NCBI GenBank assembly: GCA_026119855.1
Contig: JAOWBW010002534.1
Coordinates: 1 to 64,000, forward strand
Reading direction: 5' to 3'
DNA: 64,000 nt
DNA from: Campanula takesimana
Taxonomy: Eukaryota; Streptophyta; Magnoliopsida; Asterales; Campanulaceae
Made by a program: the position numbers and the translations under genes. Of the stretch, positions 32,581-43,897 are shown piece by piece. Position 1 is the first letter of the stretch. Each line of letters starts with the position of its first letter. Under the pieces are notes generated by a model that made no database searches, was not told the DNA's origin, and saw only the letters and a list, made by a program, of their open reading frames with translations.

Positions 32581-34649
32581 TAAAATCTCAAGAGGATAAA
32601 CAAATTTAGATAAAAAAATTTAGTCAAAGATAACTGATTTGATCACTAAAATTACAGATGGACAATTTTTCCAAAATGAAGTGTCTGTTATATTATAGAA
32701 ATTGTTAATTTATCAAGTATCGTTTTATGAAGTGATATTTTATTCTTAAAGACTGATTTTGATTTTTATTGGCCAATCTGATTTAACTTCAAGCAATTAT
32801 AAAATTAATTATTTGCATGTAATTATATACAGTATAGATAATATTATTGACAGTGTTTTATGTGGGAAGTACAATAAATATGATCTTGTACTTAAGATTC
32901 GCATTAAGATATACCTTATAAGTCAGAGTTCATTACTATGTCCTTGAGTATAAGTATCAGAAAACACAATAAAAAAGATATACATTGATTTGATATAAAA
33001 TAGACATTATATTAGGGACGGATGGTGTAAAAATAATTGCAAATTTTTGTTAAAAGAAAAATTAAAAACAACAACAACTAAGAGCATGGTATTATCTCCT
33101 TCAATATAATTACAGTTTTTATTTTAAATAAATAAATATAAAATTCACCTTACTTCATCCTTTCAAATTATACATGGGAGGGGGGGGTTATTATTTTTAA
33201 AATATTTCAATCAACATTAATGCTAAAAATAAAAAAAAAATAACTATTGTACTACACTCTAATTAAAGAAAACCGTGTGTATTAACCTTCATGAATTCAA
33301 ATGAAACCCTTTAACAAAATTAAAATTGATGAACATATGAAAAGATAATTTGTTACCCCCACCCCCACAAAAAAATAATAATAATAAAAAAAAAAAATCA
33401 CATCCGCCCATCCGTTCTATACAAAGAGTACAAAGATCATTCACGAGTTTAGTTTGAAAAACAATACCAAACACATTTCACAATAGGAAAAGTTTTTGGT
33501 ATTTAATTGGCTAAGTGCATATATAAATGTAGCTCCACATGCTAATTGAATTGAAGCTAAAATATGTGTAAAGAGAAAATGATAGTCTAATTTGATATTT
33601 AATTTCAAACATTTTACGGTTACATTAAAAAATTTGGAAATTTAATAGTTTTGAACCTTCAATGTTGGAAATGAAACTAACTTTTCGAGATAAACAAAAA
33701 ATGAAAATGAGACTATCATTTTGAGACGGATGAAGTAACTCACAACTCACATAAAAAAGAGAATACAAAGCAGCGGTGGTTGAGTATCTATGCCATCCAA
33801 CTCTATGTACGTAGAGTATTCTTTAACGGTGAATACTATGATATATATGGGCCAAAAATGATAGTTAAATTTAAAATGCGCAAAATGATTGAGTAATAAG
33901 TAATTAATATGGTGCTATTACTCACAAGCCATTTCTTTCCTATGCAATCCCATATCTCCGTGTTGGAATATACAATTACGATCTTTCTTTCCCCTTACCT
34001 GCGAATTAATGGGAAAAAAAGGATTAGCCATAGAGCTTAAGTGCAGCATCATAAGTATAACATAATAAACAATTAACCAAACAAAGAAAAATTTAAGCTT
34101 TAAATTTCTTTTTGTCAATTAGTTTGTTCGTGATTATGCGATACAAAAATATAGCATCTAAAATTTAAATGATATTATCAATGATTTGAATTTCCTAATT
34201 TATCATGTGTAGTTAACATCTTGGATTATGATTAGGTCTATTGTCTAGAGCCGTATAATCTAATGAGATTAAATTCCAAATTCAAATAATCTTATATTTG
34301 CTTATAAATTTAGATAAGATTTAGTTTTCAAATGTTTTCTATAAATTAGACTTGCTTGTTGTACATAATGAAAAATATAAACGTTTTTTTTTTATGAATA
34401 TATCCATTAGATTTCTATAGCCATTAAGCTATCAATCCCTAATTGAGATAATATTTTGAATTTAAATAACTTTAACTATATGTATTTAAATATGGATAAC
34501 AATTAATATGAAAATTATTCATTAAATTTTATCAAATGAGGGTCTTTTGCTCAAGCCTATAGAATAATGACATGTGGTTTTCCACGTCATAAATCCACAT
34601 GGCTTAATGAGGATTGAGTATAGGACTCTCTTATTATATATTATATAGA

Positions 34650-35047
34650 TTCAGGCTTAAAAGTGCATAAACAAAGCATGACTAGTGAAGGAAGTGTTCA
34701 TATTCTTATACTCCCTCCGTCTCAGACTAAGAGTCATACTTTCCATTTTGGTACGTCCCAGACTAAGAGTCTTATTCCTAAAATGGCAAAGAATCTTTAC
34801 TATTCACCCCACTCATTCTCTCTCCTATTTTACTTTTATACTCATAACACCTATCAATTCACTATTCTCTCCCACTCATTCTCTCTCCTACTTTACTTTT
34901 ACACTCACAACATTTACATCACTTCCAATATTTATTAATAAGTGTGCAAATGAGAGGTAGGACTCTTAGTCCGAGACGAAGGGAGTAAAAAAAAATTAAA
35001 TAGTCAAATGAGATGATCATTTTGGGAGGGGGCAAAGGCAAGCAGTA
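34650..35047. mobile_element. Right fragment of the split promoter MITE
   Basis: From TTCAGGCTTAAAAGTGC through GTGTTCATATTCTTA, then, after a nested MITE, AATAGTCAAATGAGATGATC and TTTTGGGAGGGGG. It matches the second part of the intron 6 copy. The final terminus is altered (GGGCAAAGGCAAGCAGTA), so the end near 35047 is uncertain. Confidence 0.65.
34709..34987. mobile_element. Stowaway-like MITE (279 bp) nested in the promoter MITE
   Basis: Inverted ends TACTCCCTCCGTCTCAGACT and AGTCCGAGACGAAGGGAGTA with TA target bases. The intron 6 copy lacks it at the same position (CATATCCTTAAAAAG). Confidence 0.9.
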
Positions 35048-35633
35048 CAACTTTTTGGCAAAAACCATTTGTTTAAGCGAAAAATAAATTAAGTGAGAAC
35101 ACTAAAACTGTCTCATAGTAAAGACGGGTTGATCCGGACTCATGACTCGGGGTCTAAAGAAAAATATTTAAAATTTTTGGTGTTTTTTCATTAGCCAAAA
35201 GTAATAGTTATTATAACTAAATGTAACAAATGTATTTCTTATATTTAACATTGTTTATACATAAATGTAATACATATGTTTAGAAAGTAATGATTCAACC
35301 ATGGAGTATAAGCTAATGATAGTTTACATCAATTAATTTGTAGTCTTCATCATACATATACATGTCAATAATAATGTTAATATATCGGTTGAAATCTAAC
35401 AAACATTAGTCATGTTAAATTATGTGGCTAACTTTCATTAGGTTTTTAAGCCAATTTGTTAATGGAGAGTACATATTAAAAATTGTGAAAGTTTTGTGAG
35501 ATCATTTTGAAAAATAATAGTTCAGTGAGAACATTTTGAAAAAGGCTAAAATTTAGTGATGAAAATATAATTTTTGTCTAACTTTTATTATTTTATTTTT
35601 TTAACAACCGTTCTCAGGGTAAAAACGAGCCGA

Positions 35634-35667
<34 letters not shown>

Positions 35668-36100
35668 AAGAAAGCAAATTCATTCAAGACTAGTGTATCT
35701 TGATAGACTTTTGATTTATCACTGTTTGCAAATCAGCTAAAATTATCAAGCGTTTACTTTAGTATTTAATTTATTATGCTTACTAATAAAATTAAAAAGT
35801 ATTTCTACTTTTTTTCCCTTTTTTCTCACAATATATATTCTATCTAATTATTAGAGAAATATTTCTAAGAATTATTTTTACACAAACTTTAAAGAAAAAT
35901 ATTATTAGAATTATTTTTTTTGAAAATTCATCTATTTATATTTTTGACAAAATATTTTTGAGAAAAATATTTTAATTACACATATTATTTATATTTAACA
36001 ATTATTTTCCACTTCACATTATTTTTAATACTTTATTTTTCATACTAACAACACTTATAAACTTGCACATTTATTTTAGTCCTCATGCACAAAATAAAAA
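35048..36100. other. AT-rich intergenic sequence
   Basis: No gene is seen. It contains a run of 31 T (35636-35666) followed by GAAGAAAGCAAATTCATT, which read on the other strand could be the poly(A) tail of a retroposed sequence. It also holds two diverged copies of a TCTCA-GTAAA-ACGGG-type word. If the promoter stack is removed, this is where the ancestral upstream region of MED27 would continue. Confidence 0.4.
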
Positions 36101-36182
36101 TACTCACTCTGTCCCAGACTAAGGGTTTTACTTTCCTTTTTTATTTGTTTAGACTAAGGTTTTTAATAATACGGCGGGAGTA
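36101..36182. mobile_element. Very short Stowaway-like MITE (82 bp)
   Basis: TACTCACTCTGTCCCAGACT at the left and AATACGGCGGGAGTA at the right. CAGACTAAGGGTTTTA recurs as AGACTAAGGTTTTTAA. Probably an internally deleted copy. Confidence 0.6.
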
Positions 36183-36779
36183 CAATTTTTAGTAAAAAGT
36201 AAACTGTTGGCGTGTAATGTTATGCGATCAGGACCTGCTCTAAATCCAAATCCAACCACAAAGTCCAACCAGGCCAAGCACATGTTTGAACACAATAAAT
36301 TAACTTTGGGGCCCAAAATTTCCAGATTCCCATACTAGTGTTAATACATGGACGCATTTTCCATTCCAAATAGACCCAATCTACTACTCCAATCTTTGGA
36401 CCGGCCCACTAATTCCAAAACTTTTTTTTTTTTTTTTTTGAAAGTAAACTAATTTCCAAACCTTAAAATCAACTTAACGTCAATAAAATAAAAGGGTTAA
36501 TGACAGATTAGGGCCTGAACTGCAGGGGGGTGCGTCTAAACGGGGCCTGGGTTTTTTTTTTTCCGCTAGATCAGGGCTTAATATCTAAATTTTTCGGCAG
36601 TTAAGGGATTTTTGACGGAAATCGTTAGAAAAGTCAGTTAAGTGCCATGTGCCGAGCACGTGATACACGGATTGGATGCGTTTGTAATTTATATATGCAA
36701 TTTAGGGTTCTAATGCACATTGTGAAACTAAAGGGGCTAAAATAATAATGGGCTTAAACACAAATAAAAGACTCCTCAC

Positions 36780-37400
36780 CCCCCTCTCCTCTCTGTTTCG
36801 CGTCTCTCCCAACGCCGACCTCACCAATTTCGCCTCTCCCAACGCCGGCGACTTCCAACTGCCGGCGTCTCCCAACTCTCTCTCTCTCTCGAACTTCCGG
36901 CGCTACCCACTCCCTCTCCACCACTAAATCAACAAACCCTACCCCAATCCATCAACACCCCCTTCTCCAGATTTGTTGAAGAAGAGGAAGCGATGGAGGT
37001 GGAGGTGAAGAGCGAGGAAGGAGTAAGGAAGGAATGGCAGAGGAGGAGGCGGCGGCGTGACTGTCAGAGAGGAAATTTTCCAGATTCCGGATTGATCCAT
37101 CTCTCCCGAATTTTTCAGATTCCGGCGAAATTTTTACAGATTCCGGCGAATTTTTACACATACTGTGATTGAGAATGTGTTTCGGTTTGTGTGTGAGTGT
37201 GTGTTTGATTTTGTTGGGTTGATTTCTCTGTTAATTTTCGGTGGTGGTTGTGGTGGTTACAACGGGTGGATGGTGGCGGCCGGTGGTAGCTATGGTGGTT
37301 CTAAGCGGTGGAGGTGTTAGATGGTGGTGAACGGTGGTGGCATGGTGGTTTAAAGTGGAGGATGGGTGGGTGTTCATGGAAGATGATGAGAAGTGAAATG
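36780..37400 (+). other. GC-rich, gene-like interior of the MULE
   Basis: It contains pyrimidine-rich leader-like sequence and an ATG at 36992 opening about 60 codons, beginning MEVEVKSEEGVRKEW and followed by an Arg tract. GGTGG-rich repeats follow. The composition is unlike the AT-rich surroundings. This may be a captured exon, but I recognise no source gene. Confidence 0.3.
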
Positions 37401-37513
37401 TTTTAATAATTTTTGTTTTGTACGTATAAAGAGACCGGAAAAAAATTTCGAAAAAAAAACATTTAGGAACAAAGTTATGCTAAAAAAGACACTCATTTAG
37501 GGACAGATATATA

Positions 37514-37745
37514 TACTCCCTCCGTCTTTTTAGTCTGTTCACTTTTTGCTATTTTGGGTGTCCCATTTGATTGTTCACACTCCCAAAAAGGAAGGTTTAT
37601 ATTATTCTTTATTCAATGGGACCCACTTGTCATACTCACAACAACTATCCCACTCACAATTCCAACCCCACTCACATATCACATCATACTTTTTATTCTT
37701 TATTCAATGGGACCCACTTGTTCACACTCCCATTTTGGTGAATGT
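37514..37745. mobile_element. Stowaway-like MITE remnant inside the MULE
   Basis: It starts TACTCCCTCCGTCTTTTTAG and has an internal duplication (TTCTTTATTCAATGGGACCC occurs twice, 37595 and 37698). No clear right terminus. Confidence 0.55.
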
Positions 37746-38239
37746 AAAAGTAATTTATTATGTTCATAGAATAAAATTTGAATTTTGTTATAATTTTCTT
37801 TATTTTAAATTTATTATTTAGAAAATAAACTAAATCCTTTATATTTAATATAGCTATTAGATTAATTTGTTTAATAATTTTGATTTTTTTAATAAATTTA
37901 TTTTATATATGATAACTACTTATTTTATTATATACTTTATTATTAGAAAAAGGATTATTTCTTTAGAAAAAATATTTATTTCATTTTTAAACCTTTGAGT
38001 TTCAAAAATTTCACTAAAGCCCTTACTAACTAACATCATTACAAATCCATCCATTTTTATGATCACGTGCGAGGCACATGCGATTTAACTGACTTTTCTA
38101 ACGATTTTCGTCAAAAAGCCCTTAACTGCCGAAAAATTTAGATATTGAACCCTGATCTAGCGAAAAAAAAAAAAACAGGCCCCGTTTAGGCGCCCTCCCT
38201 GGAGTTCAGGCCCTAATCTGTCATTAACCCAAAATAAAA

Positions 38240-39635
38240 CGGAGGAGAGGTTACATAAACACCTTGTTTTCACACTAGAGGCGTAGGGCGGGCTACCGAG
38301 TTTTTAACACACGGAGAAATGAAAGGAAAGCGGAGGAAGTATATTTTGGTTTCTTTTCTTTTCTAAAGTTGCTTTCGAGATTTTTTAAAAAGAATTGGAT
38401 GGAAAGAATTTTTTTTTTTTTAAATTCTCCCTCCTACACAATCCTCCCAAAAGCAAGAGGAAAGGAAGTGGAAGGAAATAAAAATTGAGTATGTCTTATG
38501 AAAAACGTGTTTACTTTAAGGATAGGAATAACGTGTTTTTGCAAAGACGCTGACGCTTGTTTATTTTTGTAAATAACTAACAAGCATCGTAACTGTCAAT
38601 GTTAATATTATAAAGTATCGGTCATTTGGACTGGCGTTTATAAAATTGCCAATGACACTTTTAATAAATGTAAATGTTAGTGTTAAAAGGTGCTAGCCAT
38701 TACACTGACACTTATAAACATTGATACTGACACTTATTAACACTAACATTGGTACTTACGATAAGCATCAGTTATTTACAAAAATGCGAGCGCGTATTTT
38801 AAAACAACTTCCCGTTTATTACAAAAAAAGCCACCGCACCATTTTTAAAAAGACGTTTTACGCTAATTCGGTTTTTCACAATATAATCATATAAACAATT
38901 ATTTTTTTATAAACCTATTTTACCCTCAACTATAACTCATACTTTCTTTTTTATTTCCGTTATTCAAGTTATCCCTATAATTTGTTCGTAACTAATTATT
39001 CAAGGTACTGTCCAACACCAAAATTAGGGATTCGGCATTGTTGTTCCCGTGGAACTCCTGCTCCAACGAGTTGTTGCGAGTAGTGTTATTCATTCACATC
39101 ATCTTCAATTTTGGATGAACGGATGAGATGATTTTCAAACTAAGTGGGAACACAACTTGTAAATTGATTTCGGGCGAACGAAAAAAAGCAGAAAGTAACA
39201 TAAATGAGTGATAGTCGCTCGCTGCAGTACTGAGGACGAGCAGCAATCCCAAGTCCAAATGAAAACCTCAATCAAGATAATTTTATGCATTCACAAGGGT
39301 AAGAAACCAAAACCCTTTGCTTTTGAGTCAATTCTATAACCATCGTTGATTGATATTCAAGGGCCCTTTCATGCCTGCATAAATTTGGCTTTATGTAGTT
39401 GGATGAGGACAAGTGTTCATATGCTATTTCATGTGGAAGAAGCTATCACACAAACTACTTTTTGATTGACCTCTTGTTTCTTAACGCTTTCCTTCTACTA
39501 CAACCAGCTGGTGGAGATAATTTGTTCACCAACTCTTGGCCACTTGCAGCTTCTTTCTTGTCCATCATCTCATTTCTCTCCTTGTCAAATCAAAATGATT
39601 TATCTGTCACAAGTAAATATTCCTCCGGTCTTTTA
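38240..39635. other. Intergenic sequence without a recognised gene
   Basis: Only a fold-back repeat at 38533-38800 stands out. A 116-codon open frame from 39399 has no recognisable domain and runs into the MITE at 39636, so it is not called as a gene. Confidence 0.4.
38533..38800. repeat. Fold-back element with repeated TGACACTTATAAA words
   Basis: The arms ATTTTTGTAAATAACTAACA (left) and AAGCATCAGTTATTTACAAA (right) are inverted complements. Further pairing extends inward through CAATGTTAAT/TAACATTG. The centre repeats ACACTTATTAA-like words. No target duplication was found. Confidence 0.6.
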
Positions 39636-40200
39636 GACCATGCACAATGGAATGGAAGTTTAACTGAGGTGTTGAATGGCATTAAACAAAATAGGAGGTG
39701 TTTAATGTGTGCAATGGTGTTGAATGGGTGTTTAATGGAAGGGAGGTGAATGGGAAAGTGGGGTATCGATTTCGGACACGTGGCGGGGCTCCTGTTTTGC
39801 CAACAATGAGCGTGCGGTACGCGCCGACAAGGGCGCGTGCGGTACACTCGCCGACAAGGGCGCGTGTGGCGCTGGTCCTCAGTTTTTTTTCTTGTTTTCT
39901 CATTGTGAGACTTGGCAATCATTCATTGGTTCATGGAATTTCTGATTTAATTTCGCATCCCAATTATTTGAGCTCAATTATTTTACAGTAAATGGTTTTT
40001 TTTTTAATTTTTTTTAATACCAAAATTCATATTTTTTTCTCTATAAATAGATGCAAGTTTCATTTGATTTGGATAGCAAAAAAAAAACCTATTTTTAGTG
40101 AAATGGATCCCAATAATAACCATTTCAATACTAAACCCTCATATTTATTTAATTACAATTATAAAAAAATAATTAAGTGTGAAGTATTTTTTAAATTATA

Positions 40201-40231
<31 letters not shown>

Positions 40232-40443
40232 TTACTAAAAAACATAAAATAAAAATATAAATAAATTTGAAGTAGTAGGGTATAGGATGATGAGTTGGAA
40301 GGGTGTTGAATGGGGGATTAAACAAACCATTGTAGGGTGTATGTGTTGAATGAGTGTTGAATTATTAGGTGGAAGAGAGAAAGAAGATGTGGAGTGATAA
40401 AGTAGGTGTTGAATGGAAATGGTATTTAATCCATTGTACAGTC
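39636..40443 (-). mobile_element. Non-autonomous PIF/Harbinger derivative (808 bp)
   Basis: Ends GACCATGCACAATGGA and, inverted, GACTGTACAATGGATTAAA match each other and the GACCATG terminus of the full element at 22301-25963. The interior keeps recognisable 5' non-coding sequence (GAGCTCAATTATTTTACAG) and the first codons of ORF1 (MDPNNNHFNTKP) on the plus strand, then is deleted. The flanking triplets are TTA and ATA, so the target duplication has one mismatch. A 23-bp GCCGACAAGGGCGCGTG unit is duplicated inside. Confidence 0.8.
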
Positions 40444-40699
40444 ATAACAAATTGCTAATTTTATTTTCGCAATGATTTTTTTTTTTTTAAAGTGTTTTTT
40501 AAAAAACATTGTTAATATTTTTGGAATGAAATTAAAAAGATGTTGCTACAATAAGTGTTGTTGACGTGTGGAAGAGAGAAAGAGACTGAAGAATAATAAG
40601 TGAATCATTATTGTGAGTATGATAACAAAAGGTAATTAATAAATTATTAGAATAAAATTTCTTTTTTGTTTTTTCAAAAAAGAATAGTAACTAATTTGT

Positions 40700-41043
40700 T
40701 AATGTTAGAGAAATTCAGGAACGATGACGAAAACACAAACAATCACACACAAGAACACCAAATTTTACGTGGTTCACCAACTTGGCTACGTTTACGGGAG
40801 AGAGGGAGAATATTATCAGCACATGAGAAATCAATACAGACGATTACAGTAAGCTAGTGAACGAATTTTGATCACAAAATTCTTAACTGTGCAAATCCTA
40901 AATCTAAATCTCATATCTCTTTTCTTGAGCAATGAACTTGTGATTATGTTAGGAGAAGAAACCCTATTTATACTTTCCTAATACCTAACTCTAATCTTAG
41001 AAGGAAATACCAACCCTTTTTCAAAGGAACTAATAAACCAACA
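40700..41043 (-). repeat. LTR-like sequence, probably copia-type
   Basis: It runs TGTTAGAGAAATTC to AACTAATAAACCAACA. On the minus strand it has TATAAATAGGGTTTC followed by a leader and ends CTCTAACA, which is LTR architecture. ACGTGGTTCACCAACTTGG resembles sequences common in plant LTRs. No TSD, primer site or partner found. Confidence 0.4.
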
Positions 41044-41106
41044 GTCGCCCATGCCCAAATTCTTACACGGCCGTGCTCCTGATCCCAAGTCAATCAGGAC
41101 GCAGCG

Positions 41107-41150
41107 CCTCCGCAGGCATAGCTGTACACCTCCGCAGGCATAGCTGTACA
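41107..41150. repeat. Perfect 22-bp tandem duplication
   Basis: CCTCCGCAGGCATAGCTGTA plus CA occurs twice in immediate succession, next to palindromic CACGGCCGTG at about 41068. Confidence 0.9.
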
Positions 41151-41408
41151 ACTCGTGCTTTGCTCTTCAGGTTATCATCTTTTGTAGACACGGTTATTTT
41201 ATATTTCTTTACATAGCCGTGCACCTACCTATGTTTCAAATTACGCATTCTCTGTTGTTTAATCTTCAGCGACGGGAAAAGGGTTTCTCTCGATGGTCTT
41301 ATGCATTTTGTGGAACTAAGGGTTAAGATTGCATTATTTTATTTATGGATGCAGTCAAGTTATATTTGATGCACATAAGATGTGAGACGTTGAGAGACGG
41401 GTTATTAC

Positions 41409-43217
41409 TGTAACACCCCAACTTTTCAATAATAAAATAGTCTTTAAATTAAATAACATCTATCCCAAAACCAGGGGATCTCAATCATCAACCACAATCC
41501 AAAACCAAACATTTAATGTAACGGCTAGTACAACTACTAGCTCTAAAATAACGGTAAAGTAAACTGTCTTAAATGCTTCAATAAGCCTAGAGCCGCCTTT
41601 CCTTGCGACCTATCCATTCCCTCTACTCTTTACCTGGAAAAAAGAATATAAGGAAGGGTGAGCGAACAATGCTCAGTAAGTTCATACGGGATCTCTTCGG
41701 GTACTAGGAAGAGATGACCGAAAGAACGGATCCAAACAATACCTTCAATGAAAGGCTAATAATCAATAACTTAACTGTAACACATTCAAGATTTACAGTT
41801 CCAAATACTTATAAGAAATTGTGGCACTATCACAAGTTCGTCAATTCCATAGTAACAATACACCTTTTCAGGGTGTTAAGTGAATAAGAGACCTTACGCC
41901 TTTTCAGGGCGCTCCCTTATTAAGATATATCATGATCATTAAACTACTTCATCAAGTAGCATATAAATGTCTAAGTTCTTTTCAATCAAACTAGACAGTT
42001 TTCATTTAAGTCATTTTCAATCAGACTAATTCCTGCTAAGCCCTTTTCAATCGGACAAAGCTAACTGTACCTGTTTCATTTAGATACAACAACATTTACA
42101 CAGAGTGTTCATAGGTACGAGAACATATAACAAAATTCAATTCATTTTGGATACCTATTGAGCAAGAACATATCAAGGGTAAGATCATTCCAAAAGACGC
42201 TCATATCAAAGGAATTCAAATACTACCGGCCACTTGGTAGGTACACTTTAGAAAGAATAAGAGAATCCTACTTCAAAGGATGAAACTCAAAATACTTAGG
42301 AACGTAATCTCTTACCTTGGGTTACTTTTCTTCTTTTTGCAAAACCGCGCACGAATCTACAATCATGCAAAATAATACTCTTAGGCATAAGTAAATACTA
42401 TTTACTTTCCGTCCCAACATGCTTCACTTTCTTTCGTTAACCTATGAGTTATTCTCTTTTTAACTCCTTCTAAGGCTAACTACACATTCTAGGGTTTTCC
42501 CAAATTACTCATTTAGATTCATACCCAAAACCCCTTTTAGGTTTACCAAAATACCCCTAGGGTTTTACCAAAATACCCACTAAGGTTTACCATCTTCAAA
42601 TCCCATTACTATTTTCCAATACTCATTTACACACACTAATTTCACCTTTTCCAGCACACACAAAACACACACACACACGTACACGCACACACTGCGCACA
42701 CACACACACTTCATACACTGCACACACACACACACACTGCACATACAATTATCTTCCTTCTTATACTTTCATGGACAAACCCTAATTCACCATATCAACT
42801 TTGGGTTTCTAAAACCATTGATTCTAATGATTCAAACGAAAGAGGAAAGGTTAGGGAGATTGGAGAGTACCTTCAAAGCTTCAAAGCTTCAACTTCGAAC
42901 TCCTCTCTTCCTCTCTCCGAGCTCTCTCTCGGCCCTCCTCTCTCTCTCGACTGCCGTCTCTCTCTCTCTCTTTCTATGTTGTTTTCTTTTCTTCTTTGAT
43001 AATAAAGAGGTTAGGGTTTTTAGAGAGGTTTATATAATAGGGATTCCAAAACCTAACACATAAAGGATTCATACTCCAATTAAAATAATAACTTGGGTTT
43101 TACTTTGACCCAATAACTAAAGCCCAATTACTCGAGCCCAACTTAACTAATATTTTATTATGGCTCAAACTAATAAAATAAAAGTGTTTATTAAAGTTCA
43201 AAATTTCGGATATTACA
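41409..43217 (-). repeat. Solo LTR of a gypsy-type element (1809 bp)
   Basis: It begins TGTAACACCCCAAC and ends CGGATATTACA, with the 5-bp TSD ATTAC on both sides (41404-41408, 43218-43222). The block GGGTGAGCGAACAATGCTCA resembles GGGTGAGAATGAATCTCAGT in the LTRs of the element at 18237-30638. It is therefore probably a related family in the same (minus) orientation. No internal region remains, consistent with LTR-LTR recombination. Confidence 0.85.
42658..42747. repeat. (CA)n microsatellite within the solo LTR
   Basis: Interrupted CA/CACACTGCA repeats, about 90 bp. Confidence 0.85.
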
Positions 43218-43239
43218 ATTACATAGTGTACTCTATATA

Positions 43240-43493
43240 TACTACTTTTGTTCCAAAATCATGTTTTTGTACTTTTTTTACTATAAATGAATTTTAAATA
43301 ATAATTTTAAACTAATTTAATCAAACTAATGGAAAATTAAAATTTATCATTAATACACTATTAATAATAGTATCAATAACAAATTTTATATTTTTATTAA
43401 ACTAATTAAACTAACATTAAAATTATTGCTCAAAATTTGTTCGTGATAACTAGAAAAATAGTAAGAACATAATTTTAAGGCGGATGAAGTGTA
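43240..43493. mobile_element. Degraded Stowaway-like MITE
   Basis: TACTACTTTTGTTCCAAAAT at the left and ATTTTAAGGCGGATGAAGTG-TA at the right are diverged inverted ends with TA target bases. Palindromic AT-rich interior, no coding sequence. Confidence 0.6.
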
Positions 43494-43897
43494 CTTATAA
43501 TTTATAAATACAATCACATATACTATGGTTACAATCGTTATATAAAAAAGTAATATATAAATACCTTATTTTTCTTCCTTTTTTTCAAGTCTTTTCAAAA
43601 TAAATATTATTTTTCTAAATACAAAAATATTTGTTATAGTACATGTTATGGAACCGAGTCGTTACGGGTTTAAGATTTTACCTATCGAACGAAGATATAC
43701 TGTTCGGTTGATATTACTCAATATGGAATAGTCACGTACCATGCTCACCCCTAATTTTTATATTACTATACCCCCTCGGTGTTACAATAAGGGACACAAA
43801 TATGTGTGATATACATTGATTGTGAGAAGTTAGTACAACTTAGTTTATAATCATTGACTTATGAATTGAATAATTCTATAAAACATGATTTCATATG

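Larger units (their letters stand above)
30666..34649 (-). mobile_element. Non-autonomous Helitron, about 4.0 kb
   Basis: On the minus strand it starts TCTATATAATATATAATAAG (from 34649). It ends with a perfect 8-bp-stem hairpin CCCGTCGA-GTA-TCGACGGG (30695-30677), 11 nt, and CTAG at 30666. It lies between A and T with no target duplication, as Helitrons do. The intron 6 MITE at 8986-9132 shows the uninterrupted site at exactly this dinucleotide. No Rep/helicase gene is present. Inside are two MITEs, a CA repeat and a duplicated 60-bp segment. Confidence 0.85.
36494..38230. mobile_element. Mutator-like element (MULE), 1737 bp, long TIRs, 9-bp TSD
   Basis: Inverted repeats of about 170 bp begin GGGTTAATGACAGATTAGGG and end with the complement ATCTGTCATTAACCC. 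Both arms contain AACTGACTTTTCTAACGA-type sequence in opposite orientation. The 9-bp direct repeat AAAATAAAA flanks it at 36485-36493 and 38231-38239. No transposase is present. The middle (36780-37400) is unusually GC-rich and could be captured gene sequence. A MITE is nested at 37514. Confidence 0.88.

Noticed and set aside
35636..35690. T31 followed by GAAGAAAGCAAATTCATT as a LINE/SINE tail
   Set aside because: No reverse transcriptase, tRNA-like head or target duplication could be identified; kept only as a note.
39399..39749. 116-codon frame with hydrophobic stretches
   Set aside because: No recognisable domain, and it runs across the left end of the Harbinger-derived MITE at 39636, so it is not a single gene.
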